Positions 27,567 to 35,221 of a stretch of DNA of 64,000 nucleotides are shown here, piece by piece. Source of the stretch: Anaerolineales bacterium. Its GTDB lineage: Bacteria > Chloroflexota > Anaerolineae > JAAEKA01. Below the pieces are notes generated by a model. That model was not told the DNA's origin. It did no database searches and worked only from the letters and a program-made list of their open reading frames with translations. The DNA is taken from assembly GCA_020634615.1 (NCBI GenBank), contig JACKBI010000018.1, positions 62,001-126,000 on the forward strand, written 5' to 3'. Numbering within the stretch: the first letter of the stretch is position 1; each line of letters begins with the position of its first letter. The position numbers and the translations under genes are program-made.

Positions 27567-29721
27567 GGCCGGTGCGCAGCCGCTGGTAGTGCTGGCCGGC
27601 AACCCCAACGCCGGCAAAAGCACCATCTTCAACGCGTTGACCGGCGCGCGCCAGCACGTCGGCAACTGGCCCGGCAAAACGGTCGCGGTCAGCTCTGGCA
27701 CGGCGCACTGGAACGGCACATCGGTTACGCTGGTGGACCTGCCCGGCACCTACAGCCTCAGCGCCCATTCGCTGGAAGAGACCATCGCGCGCGATTTCAT
27801 CCTGGAGGAGCATCCCGACGTTGCCATCGTTGTCGCCGACGCGACGAACCTGGAACGCAATCTCTATCTGGCTGTGCAGATACTGGAGTTGGGAGCGCCG
27901 ACCACCCTGGCGCTGAACATGATGGACGCTGCCGAGGCAGATGGAACGATCATCGACGTGGACCTCCTGCAGCGGCTGTTGGGCATCCCGGTGACGCCCA
28001 CGGTCGGCAGCAAGCGTCGCGGGCTGGAAGATCTATTGCAGCAGGCTATCGAGCAGGCCACGCCGCAGCCCAGGACGGTGGACTATGGTCAGGAACTGGA
28101 GCAAGCCATTGCGGCGCTGCAACCTGAAATCGCACGGCTGATTGACCCGCGAGCGCCGCGCTACACCGCATTGAAGTTGCTGGAAGGCGATCCGCGCATC
28201 GAGGCGCTCTGCGACCAGTCACCGGCCGCCGTGGCGCTGCGCGACGAAGCCCGCGCAGCTGCGCAGCGCATCGGGACGATCTACGGCGACGACGTGGAAC
28301 TGCTGATCGCCGACCGTCGCTATGGCTACGTCCATGGCCTGGCGCATCAGGTGGTGACCAACAGCCGCAGCGCGCAACAGCGCAGCACCACCGACCGCAT
28401 CGACGATCTGGTGGCGCACCGCGCGCTGGGTCTGCCGATCTTCTTCGGCTTGATGGCGCTGGTGTTTGTGCTGACTGCCAATGCGTCAGCGCCCTTTGTC
28501 ACCTGGATCGATCTGGTGGTCAACCAGGTGCTGGCCGGCTGGGTTACCGCCGTATTGACGGCCGTGAGCGCGCCTGCCTGGCTGCTCTCGTTGCTGGTGG
28601 ACGGCGTGCTGGCCGGCGTGGGCGGCGTGATGGTCTTCCTGCCGGTGCTGCTGGTGCTCTATTTCTGTCTGGCGGTGCTGGAAGACAGCGGCTACATGGC
28701 GCGCGCGGCGTTCGTGATGGATCGCCTGATGCATCTGCTGGGGTTGCACGGCAAGAGCTTCATCCCGCTGGTGGTCGGCTTCGGCTGCAATGTGCCGGGT
28801 ATCCTCGCAACCCGGACGCTGGAGAACCGCCGCGACCGCTTGCTGACTGGTCTCATGGTGCCGCTGATGAGTTGCGCGGCCCGCCTGCCGATCTATGTCA
28901 TCTTCGCGGCCGCGTTCTTTCCCGGCAACGCCGCGCTGGTGGTCTTCGGCCTCTATGTGCTGGGCATTGCGCTGGCGGTGTTGTCAGGGCTGCTCTTTCG
29001 CCGCACGTTGTTTGCCGGCACCGCCGATTCGCTTTTTGTGCTGGAGCTTCCACCCTATCGCATGCCTGCTTTGCACGGTCTGGTGACTCACATGTGGCGG
29101 CACAGCGAGGAGTTCGTGCGCAAGGCCGCGACGCTGATCCTGCTGGCGTCGATTGTCGTGTGGGCGCTGCTCAACCTGCCCGTAGGGGTCGACGATACGG
29201 CAGATAGCCTGTTTGGCAGGGCGGCGGGCGTGGTGGCGCCGCTGTTCGCGCCGCTGGGCTTCGGCAATTGGGAAGCGACCGGCTCGCTGGCCACCGGACT
29301 CGTCGCCAAGGAAGTGGTCATCAGCAGCATGAGCGTCATTTACCTCGGGGACAACGAAGCGCCGGAACCACAGCCGGTGGATGTTGCCGCCGATCTGCGC
29401 GCAGTGGTGGTTGGATTTGGCGAGGCGGTGCTGGAGTCGGTCAAAGTCGTCATCAGCATCCTCCCCGGGGTTGATCTTGTCAGCCACGACGGTGCGGCGG
29501 GCGACACCAGCCTCAGCATTGCCTTGCAGCAGAACTTCTCGCCTGCTTCCGCGGCGGCATTCCTTGTTTTCGTGCTGATCTACGCGCCCTGCATCGCGAC
29601 TGTCGGCGCGCTGAAATCGGAATACGGCGGCCGCTGGGCCGCGTTCAGTATCTTCTACCTGACCGCCCTGGCGTGGATTGCCGGTCTGGTCGCCTACCGG
29701 CTGGCGCTCTGGCTGGGGTAA
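27556..29721 (+). CDS. feoB: Ferrous iron transporter FeoB
   Basis: GTP-driven Fe2+ permease of the inner membrane, 721 residues. The N-terminal G domain has G1 GNPNAGKST (residues 15-23), the G2 region HVGNWPGKTV, G3 DLPGTYSL and G4 LNMMD, followed by a helical insertion domain to about 250. The membrane part has the two inverted Gate-type repeats: MVFLPVLLVLYFCLAVLEDSGYMARAAF with the Cys-containing GFGCNVPGI, and SSMSVIYLG towards the end. ATG 27556 overlaps the feoA stop; longer upstream starts would lie inside feoA and lack the family pattern. Followed by a palindromic element and feoC. Confidence 0.96.
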   Translation: MAVRAGAQPLVVLAGNPNAGKSTIFNALTGARQHVGNWPGKTVAVSSGTAHWNGTSVTLVDLPGTYSLSAHSLEETIARDFILEEHPDVAIVVADATNLERNLYLAVQILELGAPTTLALNMMDAAEADGTIIDVDLLQRLLGIPVTPTVGSKRRGLEDLLQQAIEQATPQPRTVDYGQELEQAIAALQPEIARLIDPRAPRYTALKLLEGDPRIEALCDQSPAAVALRDEARAAAQRIGTIYGDDVELLIADRRYGYVHGLAHQVVTNSRSAQQRSTTDRIDDLVAHRALGLPIFFGLMALVFVLTANASAPFVTWIDLVVNQVLAGWVTAVLTAVSAPAWLLSLLVDGVLAGVGGVMVFLPVLLVLYFCLAVLEDSGYMARAAFVMDRLMHLLGLHGKSFIPLVVGFGCNVPGILATRTLENRRDRLLTGLMVPLMSCAARLPIYVIFAAAFFPGNAALVVFGLYVLGIALAVLSGLLFRRTLFAGTADSLFVLELPPYRMPALHGLVTHMWRHSEEFVRKAATLILLASIVVWALLNLPVGVDDTADSLFGRAAGVVAPLFAPLGFGNWEATGSLATGLVAKEVVISSMSVIYLGDNEAPEPQPVDVAADLRAVVVGFGEAVLESVKVVISILPGVDLVSHDGAAGDTSLSIALQQNFSPASAAAFLVFVLIYAPCIATVGALKSEYGGRWAAFSIFYLTALAWIAGLVAYRLALWLG

Positions 29722-29727
29722 GAATCA

Positions 29728-29811
29728 GACATCGGAAGTCGCCGGTCGATGACTTGGGCTTGTTAGCACGTTGCAGGCCGACCATCACAGCAGACGGCGG
29801 CTTCCGATGTC
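29728..29811. repeat. Dispersed palindromic element, copy 2
   Basis: Left arm GACATCGGAAGTCGCCG (29728-29744) and right arm CGGCGGCTTCCGATGTC (29795-29811), 17 bp with one mismatch, exactly 50 nt apart. It lies in the 116-nt gap between feoB and feoC and may act as a hairpin that lowers read-through into feoC. Confidence 0.8.
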
Positions 29812-29837
29812 CTGCCAACCACCTTGTGAGTTAATCC

Positions 29838-30077
29838 ATGCTACGCCAAATCCTGCGCACCTTCCGCGAAGCGCCCGGCCCTATCAGCCTGCCATTGCTG
29901 GCTGCCCAGCTCGACATCGAACCTTCGGCGCTGGACGGCATGCTGTTGGAGCTGGTTGCCATGGGCCGGTTGACGCGCACCGAGGGCATCGAGCCGGTGG
30001 CCTGTGCTGCGTGCGGCACGGAGGGCAACTGCCCCTATCTGCTGTCCACCGATCTGGTGTGCTACGCGCTGGCATAG
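29838..30077 (+). CDS. feoC: FeoC-like winged-helix protein
   Basis: 79-residue protein with an N-terminal winged helix (MLRQILRTFREAPGPISLPLLAAQLDIEPSALDGMLLELVAMGRL, seen as helix-turn-helix pattern) and a C-terminal Cys cluster CAACGTEGNCPY plus a last Cys at about 76, as expected for an oxygen-sensitive Fe-S site. In gamma-proteobacteria FeoC protects FeoB from proteolysis and may regulate it. The position after feoB supports the assignment. Start ATG 29838. Confidence 0.85.
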   Translation: MLRQILRTFREAPGPISLPLLAAQLDIEPSALDGMLLELVAMGRLTRTEGIEPVACAACGTEGNCPYLLSTDLVCYALA

Positions 30078-30137
30078 CAGCCTGCGCTCACTTCGGCCCC
30101 TCGCTGTCCGTGGGCGATGGGCCGAATCCTCCCGCGA

Positions 30138-30167
30138 TTGGCTGTCAGGGCGCTCTTCAGTTACAAT
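30138..30167 (+). promoter_or_regulatory. Promoter giving a near-leaderless transcript
   Basis: TTGGCT (30138-30143), 18-nt spacer, TACAAT (30162-30167). The GTG start at 30174 lies 6 nt after the -10 box, about where transcription should begin, and no Shine-Dalgarno precedes it. Confidence 0.5.
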
Positions 30168-30173
30168 GCGTCC

Positions 30174-30737
30174 GTGACCACCATCGCCTATGACCTGACC
30201 CTCGAGGACATGGAAGCCCTCACGCTGTATCACTCGGAGCGCTCGCCGCGCGAACGGCGCCGCCGTCGTTTGGTCCAGGGACTTATTGTTCTCGTGTTCC
30301 TCTTCTTGCTCTACAGCGCATTCGACACCATTCGCAGCCAGGGCGCAGGTCTGTCGGCCGGCTGGATCGCGGCGTCCAGCGTCCCGTTGATCTGTCCAAC
30401 CATTCTGCTGGTGTTGGTATTCTCTGGCGGTGTTCGGCGTTGGAGCAATAACCGTTCGGTACACAAGGCCTTTGCCGGCGTCGAACCCGGAGGGAAGATT
30501 GCCACCCAACAGGTGATTCTCGCGAAGGACGGTATCAGCGTGCGCGCGGATGCGGGCGAGCTTGCGCTGGCCTGGCCCGAGGTTGTGGATGTCACCAAAA
30601 CCGCGGATCACCTGCTGATTTTTGGCACTTCCGAGCAAGCCATGGCTGTGCCGCGGCGAGCCTTTTCCGATCCAGCCGCATTCGACGCGTTTTACGACGA
30701 AATACAGACCTATCGCGGGCAGCCGGCCGCTGCATAA
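30174..30737 (+). CDS. YcxB-like membrane protein
   Basis: About 187 residues from GTG 30174 (in frame starts further upstream would overlap the promoter). Two membrane segments (about 40-58 and 70-92 from the GTG) separate a short charged N-terminus from a C-terminal soluble domain, where VILAKDGISVRADAGELALAWPEVVDVTKTADH is the YcxB-like (PF14317) core. Function of this family is not established; it looks like a PH-domain-like fold anchored to the membrane. It is not clearly linked to feo genes and has its own promoter. Followed by a palindromic repeat before gpsA. Confidence 0.75.
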   Translation: MTTIAYDLTLEDMEALTLYHSERSPRERRRRRLVQGLIVLVFLFLLYSAFDTIRSQGAGLSAGWIAASSVPLICPTILLVLVFSGGVRRWSNNRSVHKAFAGVEPGGKIATQQVILAKDGISVRADAGELALAWPEVVDVTKTADHLLIFGTSEQAMAVPRRAFSDPAAFDAFYDEIQTYRGQPAAA

Positions 30738-30775
30738 TTGATGAAACACAGTGTCACATCAGCCTACAACGTCTC

Positions 30776-30840
30776 GTCATTCCCGCGGAGGCGGGAATCC
30801 ACCGTCCACCAAGCTGGACTCCCGCCTCCGCGGGAATGAC
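30776..30840. repeat. Dispersed palindrome GTCATTCCCGCGGAGGCGGG type
   Basis: 26-bp arms (30776-30801 and 30815-30840) with one mismatch and a 13-nt spacer. The arm belongs to the widespread GTCATTCCCGCG-type element. It ends 14 nt before the gpsA start, so it is within the gpsA leader or between operons and can form a very stable hairpin. Confidence 0.8.
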
Positions 30841-30854
30841 AGGTCACACACATC

Positions 30855-31865
30855 ATGCCACAACCTGACAAACCGTCGGTCGGCCTCATCGGCCTGGGAA
30901 ATCTGGGCACGGCCATCGCTAATCTGGTAACGACCAACTGTTGCGCGGTCATCGGCTGGGAATACGATGCGGCTGTGGTCGACGAGATCAACAGCCAGCA
31001 TACCAATCAACGATTTCTACCGGGCATCTCGCTCGATCACTCGCTGCGTGCCACCACTGACGTGAGTCAGGTGTTCGGCGGTACGGAGATCGTCTTTCTG
31101 GCCATACCGGCGCGCTTCATTCGGCCAACTGTACAGGCGGTGGTCGATGCCGGGCTGGTCTCGCCCGACACGGTGATCGTCAACATGGCCAAAGGGATCG
31201 ACGCGGAGACCGGGCTGACTGCGTTCCAGACCACCGAGATGCTCTTCCCCGCCAATCCGTGTGTCATGCTGTCGGGGCCGTCCATCGCCAGCGAGTTTGC
31301 CCACGGCATGCCCACCATCGTGGTGCTGGCCGGCAGCCGCGACGCCGACCTGATGCGCGTCAGCCGCGTGCTGGACACGCGCCACTTCCGCACCCGCTTC
31401 TCCCACGACACCGTAGGCGTCGAGCTGGGCGGGCTGCTCAAAAACATCTACGCCATCGGGCTGGGCCTGTTCGACGGCCAGGGGATCACCAGCCTCAATT
31501 TCCGCGCCGTCTATCTGACCATCGCGCTGGAGGAAATGACGCGTCTCGGTGTGGCCATGGGTGCTGAGGCAAAAACGTTCGCCTATCTGGCCGGCATGGG
31601 CGACCTGCTGGCGACCTCCCTCAGCGGGCAGAGCCACAACCGCCACCTGGGCGAGCTGCTCAGCCAGGGCCGCGATCTCGCCGCCATCCAGCAGGAGATG
31701 GGCGTGCTGCCGGAGGGCTACGGCACGCTGCGCATCGCCCTCAACCTTGCCGAGAAGCTGTATGTCAGCCTGCCGCTGGCCCGCGGCCTGTGGGATGTGA
31801 TCAACGGTCGCATCGATGCCGACCGGTTTATCTTCTCGTTCATTCGCGACTTCGTAGAAGATTGA
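30855..31865 (+). CDS. gpsA: NAD(P)H-dependent glycerol-3-phosphate dehydrogenase
   Basis: Cytoplasmic enzyme that reduces dihydroxyacetone phosphate to sn-glycerol-3-phosphate for phospholipid synthesis. 336 residues, usual length. The Rossmann motif GLIGLGNLGTAIA is at about 10-22; GPSIASEFAHGMPT, the catalytic Lys in LLKNIYAIGLG, and the AGMGDLLATSLSGQSHNRHLG substrate motif are present. A slightly divergent member: the usual NxVPV region reads differently (LEEMTRLGVAMGAEAKTFAYL). Start ATG 30855 lacks a strong ribosome site. Confidence 0.93.
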   Translation: MPQPDKPSVGLIGLGNLGTAIANLVTTNCCAVIGWEYDAAVVDEINSQHTNQRFLPGISLDHSLRATTDVSQVFGGTEIVFLAIPARFIRPTVQAVVDAGLVSPDTVIVNMAKGIDAETGLTAFQTTEMLFPANPCVMLSGPSIASEFAHGMPTIVVLAGSRDADLMRVSRVLDTRHFRTRFSHDTVGVELGGLLKNIYAIGLGLFDGQGITSLNFRAVYLTIALEEMTRLGVAMGAEAKTFAYLAGMGDLLATSLSGQSHNRHLGELLSQGRDLAAIQQEMGVLPEGYGTLRIALNLAEKLYVSLPLARGLWDVINGRIDADRFIFSFIRDFVED

Positions 31866-31887
31866 CGTTCGCTTCGTCAGGTCTGCC

Positions 31888-32688
31888 ATGAAACTGCTTC
31901 CGAACCGCCCGTTGTTGCTGCTCATCTGCGCGCTAATTCTGCTAACTGCCGCGCTGACCGCCTGCGGTCCGGCCGCCGCGCCTGAGCCGACCGCTACGCC
32001 AACAAAGACTCCAACGTCCATAGTTCCCACGGCGACGGCGACCGACACTGCCACGCCGGTTCCACCAACCAATACCCCCGCGCCGCCAACGGCTACACCG
32101 CTGCCAACTGACACGCCTCTGCCGCCGACTGACACCCCTGTCCCCGCGACGGAGACGCCGGCGCCTCCTACTGAGACGCCCCAGCAGCCGCCCACCGACA
32201 CACCACAGGCGGCGGCCACATCTGCGCCGGCGCCGCCGACCGCGACGCCCGAACCGACCAGCCCGCCCGCGCCCGCCGTCGATTTCGTGATCAGCGAATT
32301 GCGTGCGCTTGGTCTGGGCGAGAACAACGGTGGCATTGAGTTTGGCGGATTGCGCAACATCTACATCACCGTGGTCGATGCCGCCGGCAACCCCATCGAC
32401 GGTGCGGTGATTGTCAACACCGCGCCCTATCCGATCCAGGTCGTCAGCGGCGACAAGGGGCCGGGCAAGGCCGAGATCCTGATGACTGCCGAGGAATTTC
32501 GCCTGATGATCCAAAGCGTCAATGGGCAGCCGGTTACCAGTGAAACCTCGCACGCCATGTCATTGGTCAGCCCTTTGCCGTCAGACATCGCCGGCAAACT
32601 GGGCGACGCCTGCCCGACTGTGGATAATTGCCCACTGCCGCCGTACAAGCATTGGAGCTACGTCATTACGTTCCGGCAGACAAACTGA
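31888..32688 (+). CDS. Lipoprotein with Thr/Pro-rich stalk
   Basis: 266 residues. N-terminal signal with lipobox AALTAC, acylated Cys at 26. Residues about 30-130 are a Pro/Thr/Ala-rich low-complexity stalk typical of surface proteins in Chloroflexota. Residues about 131-266 form a compact domain (DFVISELRALGLGENNGGIEFGG, then FRLMIQSVNGQPVTSETSHAM, with Cys pair ACPTVDNC) that I do not recognise. It begins 22 nt after gpsA and may share its transcript. A role in binding at the cell surface is likely but unproven. Confidence 0.8.
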   Translation: MKLLPNRPLLLLICALILLTAALTACGPAAAPEPTATPTKTPTSIVPTATATDTATPVPPTNTPAPPTATPLPTDTPLPPTDTPVPATETPAPPTETPQQPPTDTPQAAATSAPAPPTATPEPTSPPAPAVDFVISELRALGLGENNGGIEFGGLRNIYITVVDAAGNPIDGAVIVNTAPYPIQVVSGDKGPGKAEILMTAEEFRLMIQSVNGQPVTSETSHAMSLVSPLPSDIAGKLGDACPTVDNCPLPPYKHWSYVITFRQTN

Positions 32689-32696
32689 GGTGAAGC

Positions 32697-32786
32697 GGAA
32701 AGAGGGAAAGAAGGGAAACGAGAGGAAAACTGGGAATGCGCGCACTTCGCAGGTCCGGTTTCCCTCCTTTTCCTTCCTTTCCTTCC
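32697..32786. repeat. Purine tract facing a pyrimidine tract
   Basis: A purine-rich stretch (32697-32730, GGAAAGAGGGAAAG type) is followed by a pyrimidine-rich stretch (32758-32786, TTTCCCTCCTTTTCCTTCC type). They are roughly complementary and could form a long imperfect hairpin directly before the DUF4037 gene. As a result that gene has no Shine-Dalgarno sequence. Confidence 0.6.
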
Positions 32787-32793
32787 GTATCCC

Positions 32794-33885
32794 ATGCCAA
32801 TCTTCCTCCCCGGTCTGACACTGAACCGGCGCTTCTATTCCGAGGCTGTGCGCCCCATTCTGTCCCGTGAATTCCCTGGCCTGGCTTATTCAGCCGCGCT
32901 GATTGGGTACGGATCGGACGTGTTAAGGTTCGATACGGAGCAGTCTACCGACCACAATTGGGGACCGCGGTTGCAGCTCTTCCTGTCATCGGCGGATTTC
33001 GTCCAGTTGCGTGCTGCCATTGATCAGACGCTGCGCGATCGGTTGCCGCTAACATTTCTCGGTTATCCGGTCAACTTCAGCGCACCGGACCTCAGCGACG
33101 GCGGCACTCAGTGCATGGAAGCGGTGGACGAAGGGCCGGTGCGCCACCTGATCGAGATCACCACCGTCGATGCGTACTTCCGGCGCTATCTGGGAGTTGC
33201 ACCTGACGACACGCTGACGGCCGTGGATTGGCTGGTATTGCCGCAGCAGCAACTGCTGGAGATCACCGCGGGCGAGGTGTTCCATGACAGGCTGGGAGCG
33301 CTGGAACCGGCCCGGACGCGTTTCACCTGGTTCCCGCACGATGTCTGGCTCTACCGCATGCGCGCCCAGTGGGCCCGCATCGGCCAGGAGGAGGCGTTTG
33401 TCGGACGCACCGGGCAGGCAGGCGACGAACTGGGTTCGCGCATCGTGGCCGCGCGGCTGGTGCGCGACTTGATGCGGCTGACTTTCCTGCAAGAGCGTCG
33501 TTACGCGCCGTACAACAAGTGGCTGGGAACCGCTTTCAGCCGGCTTAGCTGCGCGGATTTCCTTACCCCTCTGTTTGAAGCGGCACTGACAGCCCTGGAC
33601 TGGACGTCGCGGCAGCAGCCGCTGGCCGAGGCGTATGAAATTGTCGCACGGATGCACAACGACCTCGCTGTCACTCCGCCGGTCGATCCTACTGTACGTC
33701 CATTTTTCAGCCGGCCTTTTACGGTCCTCTTTGCCGGTCGCTTCGCTGACGCGCTGAAAGCTGCCATCACCGATGAAACGTTGCGGGAGCTGCCACCTGT
33801 TGGCGCCGTCGACCAGTTTGTCGACTCTACCGACCTCACCGACGAGTCGCGTCTGGCCGCAACCCTGCGGGCGGTGTACGGATAA
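32794..33885 (+). CDS. DUF4037 protein (nucleotidyltransferase-like)
   Basis: 363-residue cytoplasmic protein. The N-terminal signature GYGSDVLRFDTEQSTDHNWGPRLQLF is the hallmark of DUF4037, whose fold is related to nucleotidyltransferases; the acidic pair D-x-D-W could bind metal. The C-terminal half is helical (ARLVRDLMRLTFLQERRYAPYNKWLGTAFSRL). Some homologues are called aminoglycoside-type nucleotidyltransferases but the real substrate is unknown. Only pyrimidines precede ATG 32794, so ribosome binding must be unusual. Its stop codon directly touches the next start (TAA-ATG). Confidence 0.85.
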   Translation: MPIFLPGLTLNRRFYSEAVRPILSREFPGLAYSAALIGYGSDVLRFDTEQSTDHNWGPRLQLFLSSADFVQLRAAIDQTLRDRLPLTFLGYPVNFSAPDLSDGGTQCMEAVDEGPVRHLIEITTVDAYFRRYLGVAPDDTLTAVDWLVLPQQQLLEITAGEVFHDRLGALEPARTRFTWFPHDVWLYRMRAQWARIGQEEAFVGRTGQAGDELGSRIVAARLVRDLMRLTFLQERRYAPYNKWLGTAFSRLSCADFLTPLFEAALTALDWTSRQQPLAEAYEIVARMHNDLAVTPPVDPTVRPFFSRPFTVLFAGRFADALKAAITDETLRELPPVGAVDQFVDSTDLTDESRLAATLRAVYG

Positions 33886-34671
33886 ATGAACGGCTGGCGA
33901 CTTTGGTTTGCCGCGAGCGGCCTGCTGCTGGTTGTGCTAACAGCGGGGATCGCGGCTGCGGCAAACGATCACAGCAGATGCTGTTCCGGCAGCAACGAGA
34001 CGAATAGCGTGTATCTGCCGCTGGTGTTTGGTCAATCCGGTGCTGACTGGACACCGACGCCCACCAACACAGCAACTGTCACACTTGCGCCCACGGCGAC
34101 AGCAACTGTCACGTCGACGCCTACGGCCACCGCACCTGCCACACCTACGTCCACCGCATCACCCACCGCGACCCACACGGCTACTTCAACGCCATCGCCA
34201 TCCCGCACCTCGTCAGCGACCGCCACGTCTACACGATCCGCGACGCCAACCACCACTGCGACAGCCAGCCCCACCGTCACGCCTTCGCCTACCACAGGTC
34301 CACCCGTGACGCCCAACACAGGCCATTGGACCGGTGTCACCAGCCGCAGCCAGCCGATGGCGTTCGACGTGATCAGCAGCGGCGGGCAGTGGCGTTCCTT
34401 CGAACTGACCACCTCCTGGACTGTAACCGCTTGTGGCGTGACAACATCAGGGACAACGAGCGTTAACATTGCCGGCGCCGGCGCGATCGTGGACGGTCAG
34501 TTTGGCACCTATGGTCTATTTTCGTTTGCGGGACGATTCGACTCGCCAACGACGGCCGCGGGAACCTACAGTTTCAGCAACTACCCGATTTCCTACAGCA
34601 TCCCCATTCCCCCCTATGTCTGTAACATTCATTTATTCCAGAGTGGCACATGGACCGCCGGGTTGAATTGA
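33886..34671 (+). CDS. Secreted protein with Thr/Ser/Pro-rich linker
   Basis: 261 residues. A signal peptide (about 1-26, LLLVVLTAGIAAAA) is followed by SVYLPLVFG, a short motif often found just after the signal peptide in Chloroflexota exoproteins, then a Thr/Ala/Ser/Pro linker (about 50-145). A C-terminal domain (about 148-261) carries GHWTGVTSRSQPMAFDVISS and ends CNIHLFQSGTWTAGLN. It looks like a small beta-sandwich with two Cys. No known function. It follows the DUF4037 gene with no gap, which suggests co-transcription though the products act in different compartments. Confidence 0.75.
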   Translation: MNGWRLWFAASGLLLVVLTAGIAAAANDHSRCCSGSNETNSVYLPLVFGQSGADWTPTPTNTATVTLAPTATATVTSTPTATAPATPTSTASPTATHTATSTPSPSRTSSATATSTRSATPTTTATASPTVTPSPTTGPPVTPNTGHWTGVTSRSQPMAFDVISSGGQWRSFELTTSWTVTACGVTTSGTTSVNIAGAGAIVDGQFGTYGLFSFAGRFDSPTTAAGTYSFSNYPISYSIPIPPYVCNIHLFQSGTWTAGLN

Positions 34672-34992
34672 ACTTCGTGCACGGCGTAATCGGCACGTAG
34701 CCACAGCGCAGCGTTGACAGCAAGCCCGACGCAGGCAGCTCCCGCGTATTTGTCACGCTGAGCGAAAATTGGGGACCAACAACAGCATTCAAAATACTCA
34801 GCGAAGCGTCCCGCTACACCAGACGGAGACTCCCCGGTATCAGGTACATCGCTGGTTGTAGCCAGCGCTGGAAAAGTCTGGGTGCTGGTGAACCGACAAT
34901 AACGGAGACGCGAAAAGTTGGCATCTTTGCCGCAAAGATGCCAACTTTTCATTTGTTGTTACAGGCGCACGGCCTGATTATCGGGCGATGCT
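34672..34992. other. Gene-free stretch with repeat fragments
   Basis: 321 nt. It carries fragments of the TGTCACGCTGAGCG type of dispersed repeat (34753-34770 and around 34797-34811), no convincing frame, and ends in a perfect palindrome (34912-34950). Confidence 0.6.
34912..34950. terminator. Perfect 18-bp palindrome, probable bidirectional terminator
   Basis: GAAAAGTTGGCATCTTTG (34912-34929) and CAAAGATGCCAACTTTTC (34933-34950) with a 3-nt loop. A T-rich tail follows on the + strand and an A-run precedes, so it can stop transcripts from both the + gene at 33886 and the - gene at 34993. The arm sequence recurs in part at 52705-52748. Confidence 0.75.
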
Positions 34993-35193
34993 TCAGCCAC
35001 TGGGGGCGCAGGCCGCCGCGGAACTGATCGATCCGCCGCTGCCGCTGCCCGACGTTCCAAAGACGCTGAACGCTTTGCTGACGTGCTCGCTGCCACACTC
35101 GGGGCAGGTGATGGTTTCCTTGCTGAACATCGAGCGGATGAAGCGCTCGAAATCATCGCCACAGTCCTTGCAATGATACTCGTAGATCGGCAT
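34993..35193 (-). CDS. FmdB-family zinc ribbon protein
   Basis: 66 residues. MPIYEYHCKDCGDDFERFI at the N-terminus and TCPECGSEHVSKAFSVF form a zinc ribbon with two CxxC pairs (C8/C11 and C30/C33). The tail is Gly/Ser-rich with a Cys near the end. Members are thought to be small regulators or metallochaperones; the name comes from a formamidase operon and proves nothing about function here. Located 28 nt after the end of the sensor kinase gene on the same strand. Confidence 0.88.
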   Translation of the reverse strand: MPIYEYHCKDCGDDFERFIRSMFSKETITCPECGSEHVSKAFSVFGTSGSGSGGSISSAAACAPSG

Positions 35194-35221
35194 TTCCGAA
35201 CCTTTCCGTAGTTTTCCGGGT

